Of a stretch of DNA of 64,000 bases, positions 45,207 to 53,698 are shown in pieces. Source of the stretch: Bradyrhizobium sp. RD5-C2. GTDB taxonomy: Bacteria; Pseudomonadota; Alphaproteobacteria; Rhizobiales; Xanthobacteraceae. The DNA is taken from the NCBI RefSeq assembly GCF_019972155.1, contig NZ_BOVL01000056.1:1-64000 (forward strand), given 5' to 3'. Each line of letters begins with the position of its first letter. The first letter of the stretch is position 1. The notes below the pieces were generated by a model that was given only the letters and a program-made list of their open reading frames with translations, was not told the DNA's origin and made no database searches. Position numbers and translations under genes: made by a program.

Positions 45207-45960
45207 GCATTTTCCTCCCCAAGGCGCGGAACTCTAGCAGCGCGGAATCGCGGCGGAAAGCCGGCGAAGTGTGATCTGCGTTTGCGACGTTCGGATAAGT
45301 CCGCCGGCTGTTCATGGAATTGGACGCGGTCATCCTTACGCGGGGCTTACACGCTGTTCAGGCAATTGCAGTGTTCCACCGCAGGTCCGATGCCCGGCTT
45401 TGAACACCGGTTTCTTGACCTGATAGGAGCTTGCTCACCGGCAGATGCCGGGACGAAGCCGGTGGCTTCGCGTCTACGCTCGATCCCGGTGAATGCCGCG
45501 ACGAATCCACGCTTCCAACGGCAGCGCGATCGATCGACTGAGTGCAGGCGCTTGAAGTCAGTGCACCGAGCGCCCTGCGACATCGTGCCTCGCTCGGTTG
45601 GACTCGTACCGTGAGCCCGTCGAGCGGATTTCGCAAACGCGCAGTTTTTCGCTTGTTTCTTCGAGAAAGAGAATCCGACGACGATATCGGATTGATGGAA
45701 TTGGGACATCGTTCGTTAAGGCTGCACGCCTTGGGGTTGCGGGTGGCACAAACTGCACATCACATGCAAGGCGCGTTGCGCTATCGTTTGATCCCAAAGC
45801 GAAACAGCTCGTGACAACGTCCGGCGGGACGGATCACGCGCCGCAGGAGCGGGCGCGTGCGGACGCGCGCACCGATAACGACAAGCAGAGAAAGGGAAGC
45901 GGGCCTGACGTAATCAACGCTGCCGAGAAGTGCAGTACAGAAAAATGGAAGGGCGCGACA
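45207..45960. other. Gene-poor interval before the sulfatase cluster
   Basis: About 750 bases with no gene I can support. Several short frames exist, but none has a ribosome site or a recognisable family. The base composition is less GC-biased than its neighbours in places (45590-45720), which may point to degenerate or acquired DNA. Confidence 0.5.
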
Positions 45961-46122
45961 ATGCGATCGAGCACGACGTTGGATCCCTACGAACCCAAGC
46001 CTGTGACCTACAAGCCTGTGATCTACAAGGCTGCCATCTTCAGCAAGATTTTCCTCGGAGCGGTCATCGGAGTCACCGCCCCACCGAGAACGCAGGGGTT
46101 CCGGGACCATTGCCCACGGTAG
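45961..46122 (+). CDS. Possible small membrane protein or gene remnant
   Basis: A 53-residue frame starting ATG 45961, preceded by GGAAGGG. The middle contains a near-exact 15-base tandem repeat coding KPVTY-KPVIY-KAAIF, then one hydrophobic segment (AIFSKIFLGAVIGVTA). It ends 21 bases before the FGE gene. It may be a short leader gene or the truncated start of a longer one. Confidence 0.3.
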   Translation: MRSSTTLDPYEPKPVTYKPVIYKAAIFSKIFLGAVIGVTAPPRTQGFRDHCPR

Positions 46123-46143
46123 CGCGCGAACAGGTGCATCGCC

Positions 46144-47145
46144 ATGTCCCGGGCAGAGATCACCTCCGCTGAACCAGGGCCGGACGACCGGATGCAGACC
46201 GACGACATGGTCTGGATTGCCGGCGGCACCTTCCGCATGGGCTCGGACCATCACTATCCCGAGGAGGCACCGTCGCATCGGGCCTCGGTCGATGGCTTCT
46301 GGATCGATCGTACACCGGTGACCAACGCCCAATTCCGCGACTTCGTGCGGGACACCGGCCACATCACCATAGCCGAGCGGCCGCCCGATCCCGCGCAATA
46401 TCCGGGCGCGCTGCCGCATATGCTGTACGCCGGCTCGCTGGTGTTTTCGCCGCCGCGCCGGGTCCACACGCTGCGCGACTGGAGCCAATGGTGGACCTTC
46501 CTGCGCGGCGCGAACTGGCGTCGTCCCTATGGCCCGCGCAGCAACATCAATGTGCTCGGCAGCCATCCCGTCGTCCACGTCGCCTATGCCGATGCGCTCG
46601 CCTACGCCAAATGGGCCGGCAAGGAGCTTGCGACGGAAGCGGAGTGGGAGTTCGCGGCACGTGGCGGGCTCGACGATGAGGAATATGCCTGGGGCAATGC
46701 GCTGACGCCCGGCGGCAAGCACATGGCCAACATCTGGCAGGGCAATTTCCCGCTGCAGAATCTCTGCGAGGACGGGTTTGACCGAACCTCGCCGGTGACC
46801 GCATTCCCGCCGAACGGTTACGGCGTGCACGACATGATCGGCAATGTCTGGGAGTGGACCGCCGACTGGTGGTCGGCCCGCCACGAGGCCGACGCGGCAA
46901 AACCCTGCTGCATCCCGCAAAATCCGCGCGGCGGCCGCGAGGACGCGAGTTACGATTCCTGCCAGCCCGCGATCAGGATTCCGCGCAAGGTCCTGAAGGG
47001 CGGCTCGCATCTCTGCGCGCCGAATTACTGCCGCCGTTATCGCCCAGCCGCGCGTCATGCCGAGCCGGTCGATACCTCGACCAGCCATGTCGGGTTCAGG
47101 TGCGTGGTGCGGCCCTCCGCCGACGTTTCTCGCCCGCCGAAATGA
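46144..47145 (+). CDS. Formylglycine-generating enzyme (sulfatase modification)
   Basis: A 333-residue enzyme of the FGE/SUMF1 family, which oxidises the sulfatase active-site Cys to formylglycine. MVWIAGGTFRMGSD opens the domain, then FWIDRTPVTNAQFRDFV, ATEAEWEFAARGG and NVWEWTADWW. The pair of catalytic thiols is present, Cys291 and Cys296 in GGSHLCAPNYCRRYRP, so unlike EgtB-type relatives it should be a working FGE. The sulfatase gene begins 26 bases downstream, its obvious client. No signal peptide is visible. Confidence 0.93.
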   Translation: MSRAEITSAEPGPDDRMQTDDMVWIAGGTFRMGSDHHYPEEAPSHRASVDGFWIDRTPVTNAQFRDFVRDTGHITIAERPPDPAQYPGALPHMLYAGSLVFSPPRRVHTLRDWSQWWTFLRGANWRRPYGPRSNINVLGSHPVVHVAYADALAYAKWAGKELATEAEWEFAARGGLDDEEYAWGNALTPGGKHMANIWQGNFPLQNLCEDGFDRTSPVTAFPPNGYGVHDMIGNVWEWTADWWSARHEADAAKPCCIPQNPRGGREDASYDSCQPAIRIPRKVLKGGSHLCAPNYCRRYRPAARHAEPVDTSTSHVGFRCVVRPSADVSRPPK

Positions 47146-47171
47146 ATGCCTTGCAACGAAGGGAGTGTCTG

Positions 47172-48974
47172 ATGAGCAGCGACGCCGAGAACAACAAGCA
47201 GAACGGCACGAAGCAGGCGATTGACCGCCGCAATCTGTTGCTGGGGACATCGACCCTGGTGGCCGCGGCGGCACTGACGTCCGATGCGCTGGCGCAGGCG
47301 CAGAAGGCAGCACCAGTCACCAGTCCCGCGCCCGCGGCGCCATCCGGCCGCAAGCCGAACATCCTGATCATCTGGGGCGACGACATCGGCATCGCGAACA
47401 TCAGTGCCTATTCGAATGGCCTGATGGGATACGAGACGCCAAACATCGATCGCATCGCGCGCGAAGGCCTCAAGATGCAGCACTATTACGGCGAGCAGTC
47501 CTGCACGGCGGGTCGCGCTGCGTTTCTCACCGGCCAGCATGGCATTCGTACCGGCCTGACCAAGGTCGGCTTTCCCGGTGCGCCGATGGGAATGAGCCAG
47601 CTCGATCCGTCGGTCGGCGGCCTGCTCAAGAATCTCGGCTATGCCACCGGCCAGTTCGGCAAGAATCATGTCGGCGACCGCAACGAGTCGCTGCCGACCG
47701 TGAACGGCTTCGACGAGTTCTTCGGCAACCTCTACCATCTCAATGCCGAGGAAGAGCCCGAGCTGCCTGACTATCCCAAGGATCCGGCCTACCGCGCCAA
47801 GTTCGGCCCCCGCGGTGTGCTGCGCTGCAAGGCGACGGATCGCGACGATCCCACGGTCGATCCTCGGTTCGGCAAGGTCGGCAAGCAGACCATCGAGGAC
47901 ACCGGCGCGCTGACCAAGAAGCGCATGGAGACGGTCGATGACGAGACGTCCGCGGCGGCGATCGACTTCATCAAGCGGCAGCAGGCGGCCGGCAAGCCGT
48001 TCTTCTGCTGGTTCAATGCGACGCGTATGCATCTGCGCACCCATGTGCGCGCCGAGCATCGCGGCCGCTACACCCACGGCGACAGCGAGTATGTCGACGG
48101 CATGATGGAGCACGACGACACCGTCGGCTCGCTGCTCAAGACGCTGGATGATCTGGGAATCGCCAACGACACCGTCGTGGTTTATTCGAGCGACAATGGC
48201 CCCCACATGAACACCTGGCCCGACGGGGCCATGACCTGGTTCCGCTCCGAGAAGAACACCAACTGGGAGGGCGCTTTCCGCGTCCCGTGCCTGGTGCGCT
48301 GGCCGGGCACGATCAAGCCCGGAACGGTCAGCAACGAGATCATGAGCCACAACGACTGGATTCCGACGCTGTGTGCGATCGCCGGCGAATCCGACATCGT
48401 GGGTAAGCTGAAGGCGGGCTACACCGCGAACGGCATCAACTACAAGGTCCACCTCGACGGCTACGACCAGTCCGCGTTCCTCCGCAATGTCAGCGGGACC
48501 GCCGGCAACAACAACGGCACCAAGAGCGCGCGAGACAAGTTCTTCTACTCGGACGACGACGGCCTGTTGGTGTGCTTCCGGCAGGGTGACTACAAATACG
48601 TCTTCTCCGAGCAGCGCAAGGAAGGGACGATGGGGCTGTGGGCCGAACCCTTCACCACGCTTCGCCTGCAGAAGATATTCAATTTGATGCAGGACCCCTT
48701 CGAACGCGCCGACATCACTTCCAACACGTTCTGGGACTGGAACATGAATCACGTCGGCTCAGCCTACGGCATGATGGACGAGGTGTTTCAGTTCGTCGCG
48801 ACGTTCAAGGAGTTTCCGCCGCGCTCGTTCCCGCCGAGCTTCAATCCCGCCAACATCCTGGAAGGCATGATGGACGGGATCAAGCAGAAGAAGGCGTTGG
48901 TGGAAGGCGTCGACGTCGACAAGGTCCGCGCCGGACTGAACCGGATCATCCAGCAACAACTCCAGAATCGCTGA
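47172..48974 (+). CDS. Tat-exported type I sulfatase
   Basis: A 600-residue sulfatase. A twin-arginine signal (DRRNLLLGTSTLVAAAA, residues 18-34) suggests folding and formylglycine conversion in the cytoplasm before export. The metal-binding Asp70 and Asp71 are in NILIIWGDDIG. The modified residue is Cys111 in SCTAGRAAFLTGQ, a CxAxR form rather than CxPxR. VVYSSDNGPH carries further metal ligands. Substrate is an unknown sulfate ester. ATG 47172 follows GGGAGTG. It follows its FGE and precedes the HAD gene. Confidence 0.92.
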   Translation: MSSDAENNKQNGTKQAIDRRNLLLGTSTLVAAAALTSDALAQAQKAAPVTSPAPAAPSGRKPNILIIWGDDIGIANISAYSNGLMGYETPNIDRIAREGLKMQHYYGEQSCTAGRAAFLTGQHGIRTGLTKVGFPGAPMGMSQLDPSVGGLLKNLGYATGQFGKNHVGDRNESLPTVNGFDEFFGNLYHLNAEEEPELPDYPKDPAYRAKFGPRGVLRCKATDRDDPTVDPRFGKVGKQTIEDTGALTKKRMETVDDETSAAAIDFIKRQQAAGKPFFCWFNATRMHLRTHVRAEHRGRYTHGDSEYVDGMMEHDDTVGSLLKTLDDLGIANDTVVVYSSDNGPHMNTWPDGAMTWFRSEKNTNWEGAFRVPCLVRWPGTIKPGTVSNEIMSHNDWIPTLCAIAGESDIVGKLKAGYTANGINYKVHLDGYDQSAFLRNVSGTAGNNNGTKSARDKFFYSDDDGLLVCFRQGDYKYVFSEQRKEGTMGLWAEPFTTLRLQKIFNLMQDPFERADITSNTFWDWNMNHVGSAYGMMDEVFQFVATFKEFPPRSFPPSFNPANILEGMMDGIKQKKALVEGVDVDKVRAGLNRIIQQQLQNR

Positions 48975-49038
48975 CCCTCAATGCCCGGCCCATCTATCGG
49001 TGGGCCGGGTGGCTCTCTACAGGAAATTCGACGAGATC

Positions 49039-50088
49039 ATGTCCTTGCTCGCCCGCTTTGCCCGGCTCGTAGCCCTCGTGACGCTGCTCGCAGTTGGCTG
49101 CGGCGCTATTGAGTACCGCGAGGCGCTGGCGCAGCCCGATCCGCTGCCGTCCTGTAATGACGGCGCGGCGAAGCAGGCGATCACCGCTTTCGTCACCCGC
49201 GTGACGACGCAAGGCGGTGCAGACTTCGTGCCGGCGGCCGGACGCATCGCCACCTTCGATAACGACGGCACGCTGTGGACCGAGCAGCCGTTCTATTTCC
49301 AGCTCGCCTTCGCGCTCGACCGCGTCAAGGCGATGGCGCCGCAGCATCCGGACTGGAAGGCCCGGCAACCCTTCAAGGCGCTTCTGGAGAAGGACACCAG
49401 GGCGCTGGCCGCCAGCGGGGAGAAGGGCGTCGCGCAAATCCTGACGGTTACGCATGCCGGCATGACCACGGATGCGTTTGCGCAGTCCGTCCGCGACTGG
49501 CTCGCGACAGCAAGACATCCGCGCTTCAACCGTCCTTACGACAGCCTGGTCTATCAGCCGATGCTGGAGCTGCTCGCCTATTTGCGCGCCAACGGCTTCA
49601 AGACCTTCGTCGTCTCCGGCGGCGGCGTCGAGTTCATGCGGCCCTGGATGGAGCGGGTCTACGGCAACCCGCCGGAGCAGGTGGTCGGCTCTTCGGGCGT
49701 GGTCACGTTCCAGATCGGCGCCGACGGCAAGCCCGAGCTGATGAAGGCGGCCAAGGTCGAGTTCATCGATGACGGCCCGGGCAAGCCCGTCGGGATCAAC
49801 CGCTTCATCGGCCGCCGCCCGATCTTCGCTTTCGGCAATTCGGATGGCGACCTGCAGATGTTGCAATGGACCGCCGCGGGTGAGGGCGCGCGCTTTGCCG
49901 GCATCGTGCATCACACCGATAGCGCCCGCGAACATGCCTACGACCGGCAATCGAAGATCGGCAAGCTCGACAAGGCGCTCGACGCGGCCGCAGCCGGCGG
50001 CTGGACCGTGGTCGACATGAAGCAGGACTGGCAGGAGATCTTTCCGCCCCTGATCACAACGGGCGCTGCGAAGGAGCCGAAGCCATGA
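49039..50088 (+). CDS. Exported HAD-superfamily phosphatase
   Basis: A 349-residue HAD hydrolase. The N-terminus has a lipobox-like LLAVGC (Cys21), so it is probably a lipoprotein or otherwise exported. HAD motifs: FDNDGTLW (Asp74, Asp76), VVSGGGVEF (motif II) and FGNSDGDLQM (motif IV), with a conserved Lys before it. Expected to hydrolyse phosphate esters in the periplasm. It follows the sulfatase by 64 bases and seems to be in the same transcript. Confidence 0.88.
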   Translation: MSLLARFARLVALVTLLAVGCGAIEYREALAQPDPLPSCNDGAAKQAITAFVTRVTTQGGADFVPAAGRIATFDNDGTLWTEQPFYFQLAFALDRVKAMAPQHPDWKARQPFKALLEKDTRALAASGEKGVAQILTVTHAGMTTDAFAQSVRDWLATARHPRFNRPYDSLVYQPMLELLAYLRANGFKTFVVSGGGVEFMRPWMERVYGNPPEQVVGSSGVVTFQIGADGKPELMKAAKVEFIDDGPGKPVGINRFIGRRPIFAFGNSDGDLQMLQWTAAGEGARFAGIVHHTDSAREHAYDRQSKIGKLDKALDAAAAGGWTVVDMKQDWQEIFPPLITTGAAKEPKP

Positions 50089-50125
50089 GCGGCCGAACAA
50101 CGTCAATCCGTTTTGAGGTGATCCA

Positions 50126-52510
50126 ATGCGAGTAGCCATGATGAAGGAAATCGCACTTGCCGCGCTCGTCATGATGTCGACGCTCGCGTCGGCCTCGGCG
50201 CAGACGACGCCGGAAGAGGCGCGGGCGATCGCGCGCGATGCCTATGTCTACGGCTTTCCGCTGGTAGACAACTATCGCGTTCAATATTCCTATTTCGTCG
50301 ATCGTGCCGGACCGGAATACAAGGCGCCCGCGAATACGCTGTACAACAACGCGCGCGTCTACACGCCCGACGACAAGGCGATCCAGACCCCCAATTCGGA
50401 CACGCCGTATTCCTATGTCGGCGCGGATTTGCGTGCCGAGCCGCTGGTCTTCACGGTGCCGGCGGTCGAGAAGCGCCGCTACTATTCGCTGCAATTCATC
50501 GACCAGTACACCTTTAACTTCGCCTATGTCGGCAGCCGCGCCACTGGCAACGGTCCGGGGAACTATCTGCTGGCGGGACCTGAGTGGAAGGGTGAGACGC
50601 CCAAGGGCATCAGCGGCGTGCTGCGGTCCGAGACGGATTTCGCGTTCGTGCTGTACCGGACGCAGCTGTTCGGTCCTGAGGACATCGACAATGTGAAGAA
50701 AGTCCAGGCCGGCTACAAGCTGCAGCCGCTTTCGCAATTCCTCGGCAAGCCTGCTCCTGCCGCGGCGTCAGCGATCGACTTCGTCAAGCCGTTGACGCCG
50801 CAGCAGCAGAAGAATTCACCCGAGTTCTTCAACGTCCTCAATTTTGTCCTGCAGTTCTGTCCGGTGAATCCCACGGAGAGCGCATTGCGGGCGCGCTTCG
50901 CAACGCTCGGTATTGTGGCCGGCAAGCCCTTCAATGCCGATCAACTGGCGCCCGACATCCGCCAGGCGGTGCAGGACGGCATGGCCGATGCGTGGAAGCA
51001 GTATGCGGCGGCCGACAAGAAGATGGCGACCGGCGAGATGACGAGCGCCGATGTGTTCGGAACCCGTGCGTTCCTGAAGAACGACTACCTCAAGCGCATG
51101 ATCGGCGCTGTCGACGGCATCTACGGCAATTCGAAAGAGGAGGCGATCTATCCCGGCTACGTCATCGACGCCGCGGGCCAGCACCTCGACGGCACCGCCG
51201 GCCGCTACACCATGACGTTTGCGCCCGGCCAGTTGCCGCCGGTCAATGCGTTCTGGTCGCTGACCATGTACGACCTGCCGCAGCGCTACCTCGTCGCCAA
51301 CCCGCTGCATCGCTACCTCATCAACTCGCCGATGCTGCCGAACCTGAAGAGGAATGCGGACGGCGGCCTGACGCTTTATGTCCAGCGCGAGTCGCCCGGC
51401 GCGGACAAGGAGGCGAACTGGCTGCCGGCGCCGAACGGCCCGTTCCTGATGGCGCTTCGGCTGTACTGGCCGAAGGCCGACGCCTTCAATGGCAAATGGA
51501 AGCGGCCGCTGCTGCAGCGCGTGGCGGATGCCACGGTCGGAGCAGCGTCTGCCACGAGCGGCGCCGTGCCGGTCACCGTCGACAACTTCGCCCGCGCGGA
51601 GTCCGATCTCTACATCAACAACCTTGCCAAGGACGCCGGCCTTGGCAAGCTCAGCCACCGACGCGAGCCGGCAAGCATCGACAAGCAGTCGGTCATCCGG
51701 CTCAATCGCGATACGCTCTATACATCCGGCGTGTTCGACCTCGACGCTGGTCCCGTAACGATCACGATGCCGGACGCCGGCAAACGCTTCATGTCGCTGC
51801 AGGTGATCAACGAGGATCACTACGTGCCCGCGGTGTATTACGGCACCGGTAAACGCACCTTGACGCGCCAGAATGTCGGCACGCGCTACGTGGTGGCCGG
51901 GATTCGCACGCTGGTCGATCCGAACGACCCGAAGGACCTCGCGCAGGTTCATGCATTGCAGGATGCCATCAAGGTCGACCAGAAGGCACAAGGCAAGCTT
52001 GAGCTGCCGAACTGGGATCAGGTCAGCCAGAAGAGCATCCGCGACGCGCTGCTGGCGTTGAATGACTATACCGGCGGCTTCGCCCACGCGTTCGGGCCCA
52101 AAGGGCAGGTCGACCCGGTGCGACACTTGATCGGCACCGCCGCCGGCTGGGGCGGCAATCCCGACAAGGACGCGTCCTACCTCAGCATCACGCCGCCGAA
52201 GAACGACGGCGCCACGGTGTACAAGCTGACCGTCAAGGATGTTCCCGTCGACGCGTTCTGGTCGATCAGCGTCTACGACGCGAAGGGATATTTCGAGAAG
52301 AATCCCTACGACGCATATACGCTGAACAACATCACGGCGAAGAAATCCGCCGATGGCTCGATCGCGATTCAGTTCGGTGGCTGCGACGGCAAGATTCCGA
52401 ATTGCCTGCCGACCATGAAGGGCTGGAACTACACGGTCCGGCTCTATCGGCCGCGCCCGGAGATCCTGAACGGAAAGTGGAAATTCCCGGAGGCGCAGGC
52501 GGTGAACTGA
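50126..52510 (+). CDS. Exported DUF1254/DUF1214 protein with internal duplication
   Basis: A 794-residue exported protein (signal peptide to about residue 25, ASASAQ). The N-half is a DUF1254-plus-DUF1214 unit (YVYGFPLVDNY, PNSDTPYSY near 88, NAFWSLTMYD near 372). The C-half is a second such unit (RLNRDTLYTSG near 530, DAFWSISVYD near 706), so the protein is a tandem duplication in one chain. Family function unknown. It lies between the HAD and the porin genes in a cluster of exported proteins. GAGGTGAT precedes ATG 50126. Confidence 0.88.
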   Translation: MRVAMMKEIALAALVMMSTLASASAQTTPEEARAIARDAYVYGFPLVDNYRVQYSYFVDRAGPEYKAPANTLYNNARVYTPDDKAIQTPNSDTPYSYVGADLRAEPLVFTVPAVEKRRYYSLQFIDQYTFNFAYVGSRATGNGPGNYLLAGPEWKGETPKGISGVLRSETDFAFVLYRTQLFGPEDIDNVKKVQAGYKLQPLSQFLGKPAPAAASAIDFVKPLTPQQQKNSPEFFNVLNFVLQFCPVNPTESALRARFATLGIVAGKPFNADQLAPDIRQAVQDGMADAWKQYAAADKKMATGEMTSADVFGTRAFLKNDYLKRMIGAVDGIYGNSKEEAIYPGYVIDAAGQHLDGTAGRYTMTFAPGQLPPVNAFWSLTMYDLPQRYLVANPLHRYLINSPMLPNLKRNADGGLTLYVQRESPGADKEANWLPAPNGPFLMALRLYWPKADAFNGKWKRPLLQRVADATVGAASATSGAVPVTVDNFARAESDLYINNLAKDAGLGKLSHRREPASIDKQSVIRLNRDTLYTSGVFDLDAGPVTITMPDAGKRFMSLQVINEDHYVPAVYYGTGKRTLTRQNVGTRYVVAGIRTLVDPNDPKDLAQVHALQDAIKVDQKAQGKLELPNWDQVSQKSIRDALLALNDYTGGFAHAFGPKGQVDPVRHLIGTAAGWGGNPDKDASYLSITPPKNDGATVYKLTVKDVPVDAFWSISVYDAKGYFEKNPYDAYTLNNITAKKSADGSIAIQFGGCDGKIPNCLPTMKGWNYTVRLYRPRPEILNGKWKFPEAQAVN

Positions 52511-52559
52511 AGTGCGCGCGAATCCGCTACGATGTCTTGAACGAGGTGGGGAGGTTCAG

Positions 52560-53585
52560 ATGACGATGGTCAAACTTCACAGGCGCGCTTTACTCGGTAT
52601 CGTCGGCACGCTCGCGCTGTCGGCGGTGCCGCGCACGGCGTTGGCCGACGCCGGTGGGCTGAGCTTCTGGCTGCCCGGCGCGTTCGCCAGCCTGACGGCG
52701 GCGCCGGCGATGCCCGGCTGGGCGTATGAGACGATCTACATTCACCTCGATCAAAGCGCCAACGCGAGCAAGAATTTCGTCATCGGCAACCGCGTGCCGG
52801 GATCCGTCGTCGCCGGGCTCAACGCCCATGCGGACGTGCTGATCGAAGGCTTCACCTATACCTGGGCGCAGTCCGTGCTTGGCGGGCAGGCGGCGGTGAC
52901 CTTCCTGACTGCGCCGGGAAATATCGGTGTCGGCGTTGACGCGACGCTGACCGGCCCGCGCGGCAACACGCTCTCGGGCGTCGCAACCGACAACCGCACC
53001 ACGGTCTCTGACGTCTTCTACCAGGGCACCCTGAAATGGAATCAGGGTGTCAACAACGAGATGTTCTATATCTTTGGCAACATCCCGAGCGGGACCTATG
53101 ACAGCACCCGTCTCGCCAATCTCAGCTTCGGATTCGTCGCGATCGACGTCGGCGGCGCCTATACTTATCTCAATCCGGAATCCGGCCAGGAGTTCTCGGT
53201 GCTGGCCGGCGTCACCTACAATGGAATGAACAAGGATCTGCAGTACCAGAACGGCATCGACTTCCACGTCGACTGGGGACTTTCGAAGTTCATTGAGAAG
53301 AACGTCCATGTCGGTGTTGCCGGCTACTATTTCCAGCAGCTCACCGGCGATAGCGGGGCTGGCGCCAAGCTCGGCGATTTCAAGGGACGCGTCGCCGGGA
53401 TCGGACCGCAGGTCGGATTCATCTTTCCGGTCGGCGAGGGCTATCAGGGCTATCTGAACGTTCGCGGCTACAAGGATTTCGCCGCCGAGAACCGCGCGGA
53501 GGGATGGACGGCCTGGGTCACGTTCCAGCTCTCGACCGCCGCGCCACAGACGGCGCCGGCAAAGCCGATCGTACGGAAGTATTAG
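52560..53585 (+). CDS. Outer-membrane porin-like protein (phenol-degradation MetA type)
   Basis: A 341-residue exported protein, with signal peptide (to about 29, ALADAG), of the MetA-pathway/SphA-like outer-membrane family. It has aromatic- and Gly-rich alternating strands (WAYETIYIHLDQSAN, YFQQLTGDSGAG, VGFIFPVGEGYQGYLNVRGY) as in a beta barrel. Such proteins are thought to pass hydrophobic compounds. GGGGAGG precedes ATG 52560. Its TAG stop (53583-53585) opens repeat C. Last gene of the sulfatase cluster. Confidence 0.82.
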   Translation: MTMVKLHRRALLGIVGTLALSAVPRTALADAGGLSFWLPGAFASLTAAPAMPGWAYETIYIHLDQSANASKNFVIGNRVPGSVVAGLNAHADVLIEGFTYTWAQSVLGGQAAVTFLTAPGNIGVGVDATLTGPRGNTLSGVATDNRTTVSDVFYQGTLKWNQGVNNEMFYIFGNIPSGTYDSTRLANLSFGFVAIDVGGAYTYLNPESGQEFSVLAGVTYNGMNKDLQYQNGIDFHVDWGLSKFIEKNVHVGVAGYYFQQLTGDSGAGAKLGDFKGRVAGIGPQVGFIFPVGEGYQGYLNVRGYKDFAAENRAEGWTAWVTFQLSTAAPQTAPAKPIVRKY

Positions 53586-53615
53586 AGGTTCGGTTCTGAT
53601 CGAACCGAAGCTCTA
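53583..53615. repeat. Palindromic repeat family C, copy 1
   Basis: TAGAGGTTCGGTTC (53583-53596) pairs with GAACCGAAGCTCTA (53602-53615) around a short loop, with one imperfect pair. The outer TAG is the stop of the porin-like gene. Joined to repeat B copy 3. Confidence 0.85.
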
Positions 53616-53623
53616 CCTTTTGT

Positions 53624-53673
53624 TTGACGCGTTTTCTTCACGCGAACCGGTGCCCACTTCGCTCGAAAACGCT
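53624..53673. repeat. Palindromic repeat family B, copy 3
   Basis: Starts TTGACGCGTTTTCTTCACGC and ends TTCGCTCGAAAACGCT, eight bases after repeat C copy 1. The C-then-B order is the mirror of the B-then-C pair at 60414-60516. Confidence 0.85.
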
Positions 53674-53698
53674 TTGAAGGAGGCGAACGACAGACCCG

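Noticed and set aside
46713-47145. FGE gene as another EgtB
   Set aside because: It has the CAPNYC cysteine pair and no iron-binding DinB domain, and lies next to a sulfatase; the real EgtB is at 36713-37966.
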